Positions 1 through 5,300 of a stretch of 5,300 bases of DNA are shown here, piece after piece. The position numbers were made by a program, and so were the translations under genes. The notes under the pieces were generated by a model, which worked only from the letters and a program-made list of their open reading frames with translations, was not told where the DNA came from and did not search any database. The DNA is from Alcanivorax sp. (lineage in GTDB: Bacteria; Pseudomonadota; Gammaproteobacteria; Pseudomonadales; Alcanivoracaceae), in contig SLJS01000076.1 in the NCBI GenBank assembly GCA_007135015.1, forward strand, positions 1-5,300. Direction: 5' to 3'. Each line of letters opens with the position of its first letter. Positions within the stretch are counted from its first letter, which is position 1.

Positions 1-1
1 C

Positions 2-2074
2 AAAAACCGGCTATTTTTCGGTGGCCGTTTCACCAGAGTTTACCCCGATATTCCCGGCGGCGGTGCGCTCCTGAATGCCGAAACCGGAAGGCCCGCTGGC
101 GCATGGCCGCTGGTGGACGGTGCAGTGCACGCGGTTGTCCCGGACGGGAAAGGAGGCTGGTACCTGGGTGGAGAATTTGATCGCGTCGATGGAGCGGGCC
201 GGGAGAATCTGGCGCGACTCCGTCCCGACGGAAGCCTCGACCAGCACTGGGACGCGAGTGCCCGCGACGGCGCCGTTCACGCCATGGTGCTGCATGACAG
301 CATGCTTTACCTGGGCGGCGCGTTCGAACAGGTCCACAGTGGCGGAATCACGCTGACGACCGGCGGGCTCGCCGCACTTGACGCTGAAAGCGGTGCGCCT
401 GATCTGAACTGGATCATTTCTCTTGACGGTATGGTAAATGCGCTCGTGATCGAGGATGGGCGCCTGTATGCCGGCGGGGAGATCAGCGAGGTAAATGGAC
501 TGGAGCGGGAGAACCTGGTGGCCATGAACCTCTCCGGAGAGGTGATTCCCGACTGGAACGCTTCAGCCAACAACACAGTAAATGCCCTTGCACGGCACCA
601 GGATCACCTCTATGTGGGCGGTCGCTTTACCAGCGTCAGCCACAAGGAAGGCCTGGAGGTTCTCCATCGCCGGCTCGCCGCATTCCACGCGGCCACGGGG
701 AAGGTGGACCTGGACTGGGACGCCCACCTTTCGGACTGGGAGAGGGTCGAGGCTCTTGCCACCTTTGATGAAGGCATCATTGCAGGAGGTCAGGTTAGCG
801 CTCCTGGCCCGGGCGCTGGCTTGACGTATACGGAGCAGATTGCAGGCATCAAACCCGCCCAGGGTATTTCTTTCAGCAGGAGCCTTGGCAGTAGTTGGCT
901 TGGTCTTGCTCGTCGCATATACAGCCTGGAGGTGCTGGACGGGCGCGTTCTTGCCGGTGGCCTGCGGCGACTGTATCGGCTGGATGCGCAAACCGGCGAA
1001 CCGATTGACGACATCGAGATCGTTTCCAACGGCCTGATTCGGGCAGTTTCCGCGCAAGGGGGGCATGCTTACCTGGGGGGCTCGTTCGACAAGATTGCGG
1101 GTGTTGCAAGAGGACGATTGGCTGCGTTTGATAGGGGCAGTCGCACACCGCTTGACTGGAATCCGGATTTTTCCCACAGCGTCAGGACGCTCCTGGTGAA
1201 CGACGACCGACTCTATGTCGGGGGCGGTTTCATAAATGTCGGTGACGAATCCCGGCGCCGACTGGCCGCATTCGGCCTGGACGAGCTGGAATTGCTGGAC
1301 TGGAACCCGGGGATTGAAGGAAGCCTGATAAATGCCATGGAGCTTGAAGGTGAGCTCCTTTTTGTGGGCGGGAGCTTCAATGAAGCAGCCGACACCAAAC
1401 TCACCAATCTGGCTGCAATAAACACGATTTCAGGCAACGCACTGAGCTGGGCCCCGGACCCTGATGGCCGAGTGGAGGCGCTTGCCATTGCCAAGGGGAG
1501 GCTATACGTCGGCGGCAACTTCTCCAGCCTGGCAGAACAGACACGCCAACATCTGGGTGCATTCGAGAGCATCTCAACTCCTCAATCCATCTCCCTTTCG
1601 GACTGGAATCCGGGCGCCGACGATTCGGTCAATGCGCTGTTGAGCACCGAGGACACGCTCTATGTGGGCGGCCCCTTTGAGAACGTCAGCACAGAACCAC
1701 GTAAGGGCCTGGCCAGCTTTACTTTGGGCCATGAACAACCGGATAACTGGGCCCCGGAGGTGGAAGGCACGGTACACGCACTGGCCACCACCGAAGAGCG
1801 CCTTTACGTGGGGGGTGATCTGTCGGCGGTCGATGGCAATAACCGGTTGAATCTGGCGGGCTTCAGCCTTGCCGACGGCTCGCTGTATAACGAAGGCAGC
1901 TTTGGCGAAAAAGGTACGGGAGGCCCCATTTCCTCTTTATACGCTTCAGGGAACACCCTGTTCGCCGGCGGCGAATTTACCACCGCGAAGGGAGCAGGCT
2001 TGATCTTTGGCCCATGGCCCCGACGCTCACGACTGGCTGTCTTCGATACCGACGAGGACCGGCTGCTCTGGTAG
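2..2074 (+). CDS. Delta-60/DUF5122-like beta-propeller repeat protein, 5'-truncated
   Basis: The frame is open from base 2 and ends at TAG 2072-2074, giving 690 visible residues. The true start lies outside the window; the GTG at 113 sits inside a repeat and is not a credible start. Almost the whole protein is made of repeats of about 50 residues with consensus LYVGGxFxxV...RxxLAAF...G...DWNP...VNAL. This resembles the delta-60/DUF5122 beta-propeller family, whose members are mostly large secreted or surface proteins with no known enzymatic activity. The visible part has no membrane segment, sorting signal or C-terminal anchor; the chain stops right after a repeat (LAVFDTDEDRLLW). Any signal peptide would be upstream. 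A structural, adhesive or binding role is possible but is inference. The next gene is convergent, so no operon partner is seen downstream. Family assignment is by eye; PQQ/WD-like propellers are alternatives. Confidence 0.8.
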   Translation, partial: KNRLFFGGRFTRVYPDIPGGGALLNAETGRPAGAWPLVDGAVHAVVPDGKGGWYLGGEFDRVDGAGRENLARLRPDGSLDQHWDASARDGAVHAMVLHDSMLYLGGAFEQVHSGGITLTTGGLAALDAESGAPDLNWIISLDGMVNALVIEDGRLYAGGEISEVNGLERENLVAMNLSGEVIPDWNASANNTVNALARHQDHLYVGGRFTSVSHKEGLEVLHRRLAAFHAATGKVDLDWDAHLSDWERVEALATFDEGIIAGGQVSAPGPGAGLTYTEQIAGIKPAQGISFSRSLGSSWLGLARRIYSLEVLDGRVLAGGLRRLYRLDAQTGEPIDDIEIVSNGLIRAVSAQGGHAYLGGSFDKIAGVARGRLAAFDRGSRTPLDWNPDFSHSVRTLLVNDDRLYVGGGFINVGDESRRRLAAFGLDELELLDWNPGIEGSLINAMELEGELLFVGGSFNEAADTKLTNLAAINTISGNALSWAPDPDGRVEALAIAKGRLYVGGNFSSLAEQTRQHLGAFESISTPQSISLSDWNPGADDSVNALLSTEDTLYVGGPFENVSTEPRKGLASFTLGHEQPDNWAPEVEGTVHALATTEERLYVGGDLSAVDGNNRLNLAGFSLADGSLYNEGSFGEKGTGGPISSLYASGNTLFAGGEFTTAKGAGLIFGPWPRRSRLAVFDTDEDRLLW
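11..2071 (+). repeat. Fourteen degenerate ~50-codon propeller repeats
   Basis: Counting residues from base 2, the Gly-Gly doublets that mark each repeat fall at about residues 7, 56, 105, 158, 206, 262, 319, 359, 407, 456, 504, 556, 604 and 656. Spacing is mostly 48-53 residues. The exceptions are repeats 5 and 6 (56 and 57 apart, with poor loop motifs) and a short interval of 40 between 319 and 359, where the xFxxV...R loop is missing. The best preserved units are around residues 406-560, with LYVGG, LAAF and DWNPG. The repeats are protein-level and diverged; no long identical DNA tracts are seen, so recent unit duplication is unlikely. Fourteen units would suit two seven-bladed propellers, but the upstream part is missing, so the total is unknown. 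Confidence 0.8.
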
Positions 2075-2103
2075 CGGGCCTTTCCTTTCTCTCGGGTTCA
2101 TTT

Positions 2104-2143
2104 CCCCGCCAGAAAGGGTTCGCGGGGCAAATACGGCCCCTGC
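2104..2143. other. Two competing GC-rich stems after the propeller gene
   Basis: CCCCGC (2104-2109) pairs perfectly with GCGGGG (2122-2127) across a 12-base loop. The same right arm can instead pair downstream: GGGGC (2124-2128) with GCCCC (2136-2140) across a 7-base loop, extended by GC/GC around a bulged T at 2141. The stems exclude each other. They lie 30-70 bases after the propeller stop, where a terminator or 3'-end stabiliser would be expected, but no T-tract follows. Function is uncertain and chance pairing in GC-rich DNA cannot be excluded. Confidence 0.35.
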
Positions 2144-2170
2144 TACCGCCTTTGTAGGGGTGTAGGGGGG

Positions 2171-2198
2171 CTGCGATACTCTCCAGAGGGTGTCGCAG
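2171..2198. other. Strong 28-base hairpin in the convergent gap
   Basis: CTGCGATACTCT (2171-2182) pairs with AGGGTGTCGCAG (2187-2198) around the loop CCAG. Read as + strand RNA this is a 12-bp stem with ten Watson-Crick pairs and two G-U pairs and no mismatch. The G-U pairs become A-C mismatches on the other strand, so the structure favours + strand RNA. It lies about 100 bases after the propeller stop and has no T-tract. It could be a 3' end stabiliser, a Rho-dependent end, or a member of a dispersed REP-like family; a single copy cannot decide. Confidence 0.5.
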
Positions 2199-2454
2199 AA
2201 GCTGCGGCCGCTAGCAGGAACCAGGGTTGAAGGAGCACGTGCGCCTGAGGCCAGAACAAACGAAGTGCACGGCAAACGTAAACGTCACCATAAGAAAGTG
2301 CCAGGAACCCTCTGAAAAGCAACTATCATCGCTCTTTCCTTCGATTACAGGAGTGGTTTGGTGCAAAATCCGGGTCAGAGTGCCAGTTCTTGCGCGAACA
2401 GGGAGCAAGCCCGAGCGATGCAGATAGCCGCCACCAGTACAGGACAGGAGCCGG

Positions 2455-3333
2455 TCACTGCACCACCAGCACATCACAGGGCGCTTCCGCCAGCAGGTGC
2501 CAGGCAACCGCGCCGAGCAGCGCATCACCGAAGGCGGAGCGGCCCTGCTTGCCGACCACAAGAAGATCCGCCTTACGGTCCTTTGCGATCTCGAGCAGCT
2601 TGCGCGGCGGATAACCGGGCTCCGAGATACAGGATACGCTGTCCTTGTCCAGGCCCGCGTCATGCAGCAGCTGTGTCATCATCATCCGGGAGTCCTGTCC
2701 CACCTTGTCCCGATATTCATTGATGAGCGCGTCGCTGACACCGGCGTGGATCATGTTCGCCTCATAGGGGCCCTGATACACATTGGCAAGATGCAGCGCC
2801 GCCTGTGGTGCCACCGCCGGGACGAATTTCAGAGCCCGCAGCGCGGAATCGGAGAAATCGGTGGCCGCCAGCACGTTGCGGTATCCTTCTGTCGGCTCGG
2901 TGCGCACCACCAGCACGGGCACTTCCGCCCGATAGACCACACGCTGGGCAGTGCTGCCGATGGCGAAGTCACGCGCGCCGCCGCTTCCCCGGGCGCCCAC
3001 GACCAGCAGATCATCCGTCGCGGCGGCTTTCGCGATCGCATCCGTGGCACGGCCTTCCAGAATCGTGGGCTCCATGGAGAAACCTGTTTCCTCGCGCACC
3101 CGGGCGATCAGCCCGTCCAGGGCCTCGGCAACCTTCTGATAGACCTCTTCGTCCGCCGCCGGCTGGCGGGCCATTTTCTCGCTCAGGGTGCGCAGGACCG
3201 AACGCTCCAGCGCGTGCGCGACCCGTGCACGCTCCAGCCCCAGCTCGGCGGCCAGCCGGGCGCCGCGGAGTACCGCCCGTCGGGCGTCATCGGAAAAATC
3301 GGTTCCCACCAGCAGTGAATGAATGCTCGTCAT
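2455..3333 (-). CDS. Universal stress protein with two tandem UspA domains
   Basis: Encodes 292 residues. The ATG at 3333 is chosen because AAGGGAGG lies 8 bases upstream and the protein then begins directly with the family's first strand (MTSIHSLLVGTDFSDDA). A TTG at 3384 would add 17 unrelated residues. Domain 1 spans about residues 5-144 and domain 2 about 151-292, each opening with a V/L-x-x-TDFSD motif (TDFSDDA at 11-17, TDFSDSA at 158-164). Domain 1 carries the nucleotide-binding pattern G-2x-G-9x-G-S at G113, G116, G126, S127, typical of ATP-binding Usp proteins. Domain 2 keeps G261, G264, G274 but has A275 instead of Ser/Thr. Usp proteins are cytoplasmic and support survival under starvation, oxidative or respiratory stress; the exact role here is not visible. 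It is divergent from the DUF1538/PII operon and convergent with the propeller gene. Confidence 0.95.
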   Translation of the reverse strand: MTSIHSLLVGTDFSDDARRAVLRGARLAAELGLERARVAHALERSVLRTLSEKMARQPAADEEVYQKVAEALDGLIARVREETGFSMEPTILEGRATDAIAKAAATDDLLVVGARGSGGARDFAIGSTAQRVVYRAEVPVLVVRTEPTEGYRNVLAATDFSDSALRALKFVPAVAPQAALHLANVYQGPYEANMIHAGVSDALINEYRDKVGQDSRMMMTQLLHDAGLDKDSVSCISEPGYPPRKLLEIAKDRKADLLVVGKQGRSAFGDALLGAVAWHLLAEAPCDVLVVQ

Positions 3334-3341
3334 AAGGCTGC

Positions 3342-3349
3342 CCTCCCTT
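3342..3349 (-). promoter_or_regulatory. Shine-Dalgarno site fixing the stress-protein start
   Basis: On the minus strand the sequence AAGGGAGG lies 8 bases before the ATG at 3333-3331. It is a strong anti-16S match and decides for this start over the upstream in-frame TTG at 3384. Confidence 0.8.
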
Positions 3350-3356
3350 GTCAGCG

Positions 3357-3382
3357 GCCCGATGCGTGCGGAATGCTCGGGC
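3357..3382 (-). other. Inverted repeat in the stress-protein mRNA leader
   Basis: GCCCGA (3357-3362) and TCGGGC (3377-3382) are perfect 6-base inverted arms. Two further G-C pairs can form inside around one bulged base. With the predicted start of transcription near 3385, this hairpin would sit at the extreme 5' end of the usp transcript and end about 8 bases before the Shine-Dalgarno sequence. Such 5' stems can protect mRNA from decay; that role here is inference. A dyad operator bound as DNA is an alternative. Confidence 0.4.
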
Positions 3383-3391
3383 AACCGTCAC

Positions 3392-3421
3392 AATATAGCG
3401 CCGGTGCCGGACCGATGAAAA
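3392..3421 (-). promoter_or_regulatory. Sigma70-like promoter for the stress-protein gene
   Basis: Read on the minus strand, TTTTCA (3421-3416; four of six matches to TTGACA) is separated by 18 bases from TATATT (3397-3392; five of six matches to TATAAT). Transcription would start near 3385, leaving a leader of about 50 bases before the ATG. The spacer is GC-rich and the -35 is imperfect, consistent with a promoter needing an activator. No comparable promoter was found on the + strand for the divergent operon. Confidence 0.5.
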
Positions 3422-3438
3422 CGCTTCCGGCACAATTC

Positions 3439-3452
3439 ATGACCTGTGTCAT
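3439..3452. promoter_or_regulatory. Symmetric CRP/FNR-type operator candidate
   Basis: ATGAC-CTGT-GTCAT is a perfect 5+5 dyad with a 4-base spacer. It contains the TGA-N6-TCA core shared by CRP/FNR-superfamily sites; FNR/ANR sites read TTGAT-N4-ATCAA, so the outer and inner bases differ from that consensus. Its centre (3445.5) is about 60.5 bases upstream of the predicted usp transcription start, close to the class I activation position of -61.5. It also lies only 18 bases before the start codon of the first DUF1538 gene, where binding would more likely repress. Which regulator binds, if any, cannot be told. Confidence 0.4.
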
Positions 3453-3456
3453 CTGT

Positions 3457-3460
3457 GGAG
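3457..3460 (+). promoter_or_regulatory. Ribosome binding site of the first DUF1538 gene
   Basis: GGAG ends 10 bases before the ATG at 3471. The site is short and the spacing slightly long, but it favours 3471 over the in-frame ATG at 3489, which has only CAGGGG immediately adjacent to it. Confidence 0.5.
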
Positions 3461-3470
3461 CACTACGCCC

Positions 3471-4202
3471 ATGCGTTCCGGCCAGGGGATGGTTTCGACA
3501 CTGGTGAGCAGCACCCGGGATCTCTTTCCCGTCCTGGTGGTGATCGCCGTCTTCCAGATGCTGATCATTGGCGAGCCCCTGCCCGACACCCTGGGACTGA
3601 TTCAGGGGATGCTTTTCGTCGTCCTGGGGCTGACACTGTTTGTCTACGGGCTGGAACAGGGGCTGTTCCCCGTGGGGGAATCCATGGCCCATGCCTTCGC
3701 CCGCAAGGGGAGCCTGCCCTGGCTACTGCTGTTCGCCTTCTGCCTGGGCTTCGCCACCACCATCGCCGAGCCGGCGCTGATCGCCGTGGCAGCGGAAGCC
3801 GCGCAGATGGCAGCGGCGGAAGAGCGCATCGCCAATACCGCCGAAGCGCGGGAGGCCTGGGCGCTGGGCCTGCGGCTGGTGGTGGCGCTGGCCGTGGGCA
3901 GTGCCATCGTGCTGGGGGTGGTTCGGATACTCCGGGGCTGGCCCCTGCACCACCTGATCATCGGCGGCTATGTGATCGTGGTCGCGATGACCGGCTTCGC
4001 CCCGGAGGAAATGGTGGGCATCGCCTATGACGCCGGCGGGGTGACCACCTCGACCATTACGGTGCCGCTGGTGACAGCGCTCGGCGTGGGTCTTGCCGCC
4101 TCCATCGAAGGGCGCAACCCGGCGGTCGACGGCTTCGGCCTGATCGCCTTTGCCTCGCTTACGCCCATGATATTCGTGATGAGCTACGGGATCTTCTGGT
4201 GA
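3471..4202 (+). CDS. DUF1538-family membrane protein, subunit A
   Basis: Encodes 243 residues, strongly hydrophobic, with about six or seven membrane segments: near residues 19-34, 42-66, 83-107, 132-153, 160-177, a possible re-entrant or membrane segment at 191-211, and 221-243. Family-type motifs are GLTLFVYGLEQGLFPVG (53-69), EPALIAVA (100-107) and AYDAGGVTTSTITVP (185-199), followed by GR-x-P-x-x-DGFG (214-223). The conserved E100 in a helix and the AYD-GGV-TST-TVP stretch look like substrate-path elements of a transporter, but DUF1538 has no established substrate. An Ala/Glu/Arg-rich insertion at about 111-129 is absent from subunit B. Its TGA overlaps the next ATG (TGATG), implying translational coupling. 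DUF1538 proteins are often, as I recall, about twice this length with two repeats; here each half appears as a separate gene. Confidence 0.85.
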   Translation: MRSGQGMVSTLVSSTRDLFPVLVVIAVFQMLIIGEPLPDTLGLIQGMLFVVLGLTLFVYGLEQGLFPVGESMAHAFARKGSLPWLLLFAFCLGFATTIAEPALIAVAAEAAQMAAAEERIANTAEAREAWALGLRLVVALAVGSAIVLGVVRILRGWPLHHLIIGGYVIVVAMTGFAPEEMVGIAYDAGGVTTSTITVPLVTALGVGLAASIEGRNPAVDGFGLIAFASLTPMIFVMSYGIFW

Positions 4203-5005
4203 TGGAAACACTGGCCCTGTTCGAGACAACGCTCTGGAGCACCCTGCGGGACGTGGCGCCCATCATAGCCGTCATCCTCGGCTTTCAGGTGCTGGTGCTG
4301 CGGCGAACGATTCCTCGGCTCAAGCAGGTGCTTTACGGGACGGGCTGCGTAATCCTGGGACTGGCGCTCTTTCTGATGGGGCTCGAGCAGGCACTGTTTC
4401 CCCTGGGTCGCTCCATGGCCGAACAGCTCACGGACCCGGAGTTTCTCCACGGTGCCAATGCGGGCCTGGAGTCGGTGTCCACCCACTGGTATCACTATCA
4501 TGCGGTATACCTGTTTGCTTTCACCATGGGGGCGGCGGCCGTGATGGTGGAACCGGCGGTGATCGCGGTTGCCCTCAAGGCGAACCAGCTCTCCGGCGGC
4601 GCGATCAATGCCAACGGACTGCGCATTGCCATCGCCCTCGGTGTGGGGGTCGGCATAGCCATCGGGGCATTGCGCATTGTCACCGGTGGTTCGCTGCATC
4701 TTTTCATTCTTGCGGCCTACACGGTCGTGATCCTGCAGACAGTTTTTGCGCCCCGGCACATGATTCCCCTGGCGTACGATTCCGGTGGCGTATCCACTTC
4801 CACGGTTACAGTACCCATCGTCGCCGCCCTCGGCCTGGGTCTGGCGGAAAGCATCCCCGGGCGCAGCCCACTGATCGACGGTTTCGGCATGATCGCCTTT
4901 GCCGTGATCTTTCCGGTGATCTCGGTACTGGCTTATGCGCAGCTGGCCCAGTGGTGGCATGGCAAAACCGACCACAATACAATCTCACAGGGAGAGGAAC
5001 CATGA
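4202..5005 (+). CDS. DUF1538-family membrane protein, subunit B
   Basis: Encodes 267 residues from ATG 4202, which shares one base with the upstream stop. A GTG at 4199 would add one residue and is less likely. It is a paralogue of subunit A: GLALFLMGLEQALFPLG (53-69), EPAVIAVA (117-124) and AYDSGGVSTSTVTVP (191-205) match. From GLR (139) to the end of the DGFG motif the two align without gaps, and over the 44 residues starting at AYD, 32 are identical by my count. B has about 17 extra residues before the third membrane segment, ending in H95-W-Y-H98-Y-H100, a cluster not present in A. It ends with a soluble polar tail (WWHGKTDHNTISQGEEP). About seven membrane segments are expected. It probably forms a heteromeric inner-membrane complex with A; the substrate is unknown. 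It overlaps the PII-like gene by ATGA. Confidence 0.85.
   Translation: METLALFETTLWSTLRDVAPIIAVILGFQVLVLRRTIPRLKQVLYGTGCVILGLALFLMGLEQALFPLGRSMAEQLTDPEFLHGANAGLESVSTHWYHYHAVYLFAFTMGAAAVMVEPAVIAVALKANQLSGGAINANGLRIAIALGVGVGIAIGALRIVTGGSLHLFILAAYTVVILQTVFAPRHMIPLAYDSGGVSTSTVTVPIVAALGLGLAESIPGRSPLIDGFGMIAFAVIFPVISVLAYAQLAQWWHGKTDHNTISQGEEP
4990..4997 (+). promoter_or_regulatory. Strong Shine-Dalgarno site of the PII-like gene
   Basis: GGGAGAGG lies inside the end of the second DUF1538 gene, 4 bases before ATG 5002. It is the best ribosome site in the operon. Together with the ATGA overlap it suggests the soluble PII-like protein is made efficiently, perhaps in excess over the membrane subunits. 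Confidence 0.7.
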
Positions 5006-5300
5006 GCTTCAAACTCATCATTGCCCTGGTCAATGGCGATTGCAGTGAGAAAGTGCTGCGCGCCGCCCGCGAGGCCGGTGCGCACGGCAGCACCATCATC
5101 AACAACGCCCGCGGCGAGGGCAGCCATCCGCACAAGACCTTCTTCGGTCTGAATCTTACCGACCAGTGCGACGTAATGCTGTTTCTGGTGGAGGCCGGAT
5201 GCGCCGATGCGGTGCTGGAGGCTATCAACGAGTCCGCCGGGTTCGAGCAAACCCGGGGCGCCGGCATGGCGTTTCAGGTGGATGTGGAAAGGATGGTGGG
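5002..5300 (+). CDS. PII-superfamily signalling protein, 3'-truncated
   Basis: The first 99 full codons of a protein that should be about 110-115 residues; the window ends before the stop. It shows the PII ferredoxin-like pattern: strand 1 (FKLIIALVNG), helix (CSEKVLRAAREAGAHG), a T-loop region opened by RGEG (37-40), strand VMLFLVE (58-64), helix (ADAVLEAINESAG) and a RGAGMAFQVDVERMVG end (85-100). PII proteins are cytoplasmic trimers that bind nucleotides and often 2-oxoglutarate, and use the T-loop to gate membrane transporters. Here the T-loop is about four residues shorter than GlnB by eye and has FFGLNL where GlnB has its uridylylated tyrosine region. The Gln39 equivalent appears to be H42, and the Lys90 equivalent appears to be M89. 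It is therefore a divergent PII-like protein, not GlnB or GlnK. It is the third gene of the DUF1538 operon, so its likely target is that membrane pair. Confidence 0.85.
   Translation, partial: MSFKLIIALVNGDCSEKVLRAAREAGAHGSTIINNARGEGSHPHKTFFGLNLTDQCDVMLFLVEAGCADAVLEAINESAGFEQTRGAGMAFQVDVERMV

Larger units (their letters stand above)
2075..2454. other. Non-coding gap between convergent genes
   Basis: This 380-base stretch separates the stop codons of the propeller gene and the stress-protein gene. The short open frames in it start at weak codons, lack a Shine-Dalgarno sequence or recognisable protein features, or are antisense to real genes, so none is called. It contains two hairpin regions (2104-2143 and 2171-2198), a tandem 8-base repeat TGTAGGGG (2153-2160 and 2161-2168), a palindromic GCGGCCGC just after the second hairpin and a tandem AAACGT pair (2274-2285). 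Bases about 2260-2400 look more AT-rich than the flanking genes. No intrinsic terminator with a T-tract is seen for either gene, so termination may be Rho-dependent. Confidence 0.6.

Noticed and set aside
113..2074. GTG at 113 as start of the propeller gene
   Set aside because: The same frame is open back to base 2 and residues before 113 already form a repeat (FFGGRF...), so 113 is internal.
2386..2409. Hairpin CTTGC/GCAAG and GTTC/GAAC after the stress-protein stop as its terminator
   Set aside because: Stems are only 4-5 bp, mutually overlapping and lack a T-tract on the minus strand.
2227..2427. Small + strand open frame in the convergent gap
   Set aside because: It uses a TTG start without a good ribosome site and shows no domain, signal or repeat.
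2497..3318. Long open frame on the + strand opposite the stress-protein gene
   Set aside because: It is antisense to a clear Usp gene with full motifs; its composition is Arg/His/Gly-rich, typical of a GC-rich shadow frame.
3334..3384. N-terminal extension of the stress protein from TTG 3384
   Set aside because: The extension has no family similarity, would contain the Shine-Dalgarno region of the ATG at 3333, and begins at or before the predicted transcription start.
3389..3436. CACAAT hexamers as -10 elements of a + strand promoter for the DUF1538 operon
   Set aside because: No acceptable -35 hexamer lies 16-18 bases upstream of either copy.
4184..4975. Long open frame on the - strand opposite the second DUF1538 gene
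   Set aside because: Its residues are a hydrophilic shadow of a membrane protein, with no start signal or recognisable domain.
5002..5300. Calling the last gene glnB or glnK
   Set aside because: The tyrosine T-loop motif and the Gln39 and Lys90 equivalents are missing, and the neighbour is DUF1538 rather than amtB or glutamine synthetase.

Overview
The window is GC-rich DNA, densely coded with short intergenic spaces, and looks like a free-living proteobacterium. A gammaproteobacterium is the best guess from protein style and operon layout, but nothing in the window fixes the taxon. It holds five protein-coding genes, two of them cut by the window edges, and no RNA gene, mobile element or CRISPR array.

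Left part (2-2074, + strand): the 3' portion of a long protein built almost entirely of degenerate repeats of about 50 residues (LYVGGxF...LAAF...DWNP...VNAL). This is the delta-60/DUF5122 style of beta-propeller repeat. At least 14 repeats are visible and the protein begins outside the window. A gap of 380 bases follows (2075-2454). It has no supportable gene but several base-paired elements, including a near-perfect 12-bp hairpin.

Middle (2455-3333, - strand): a tandem-domain universal stress protein, convergent with the propeller gene. Its first domain has a textbook nucleotide-binding glycine motif; the second has alanine at the final Ser/Thr position. A 137-base divergent intergenic region (3334-3470) carries its Shine-Dalgarno sequence, a sigma70-like promoter, a leader hairpin and a symmetric TGA-N6-TCA dyad of the CRP/FNR type.

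Right part (3471-5300, + strand): a tightly overlapping operon of three genes. Two are paralogous polytopic membrane proteins of the DUF1538 family, overlapping TGATG. The third is a PII-superfamily protein, overlapping ATGA and truncated by the window end. The two membrane proteins align without gaps over their C-terminal halves but carry different insertions, suggesting a heteromeric membrane complex. The PII-like protein lacks several residues that canonical GlnB/GlnK use for 2-oxoglutarate, ATP and uridylylation. The simplest reading is a two-subunit membrane transporter or channel of unknown substrate, gated by a small soluble PII-like protein and encoded divergently from a stress protein that may share its control region. 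This PII/DUF1538 module is the most interesting system in the window.
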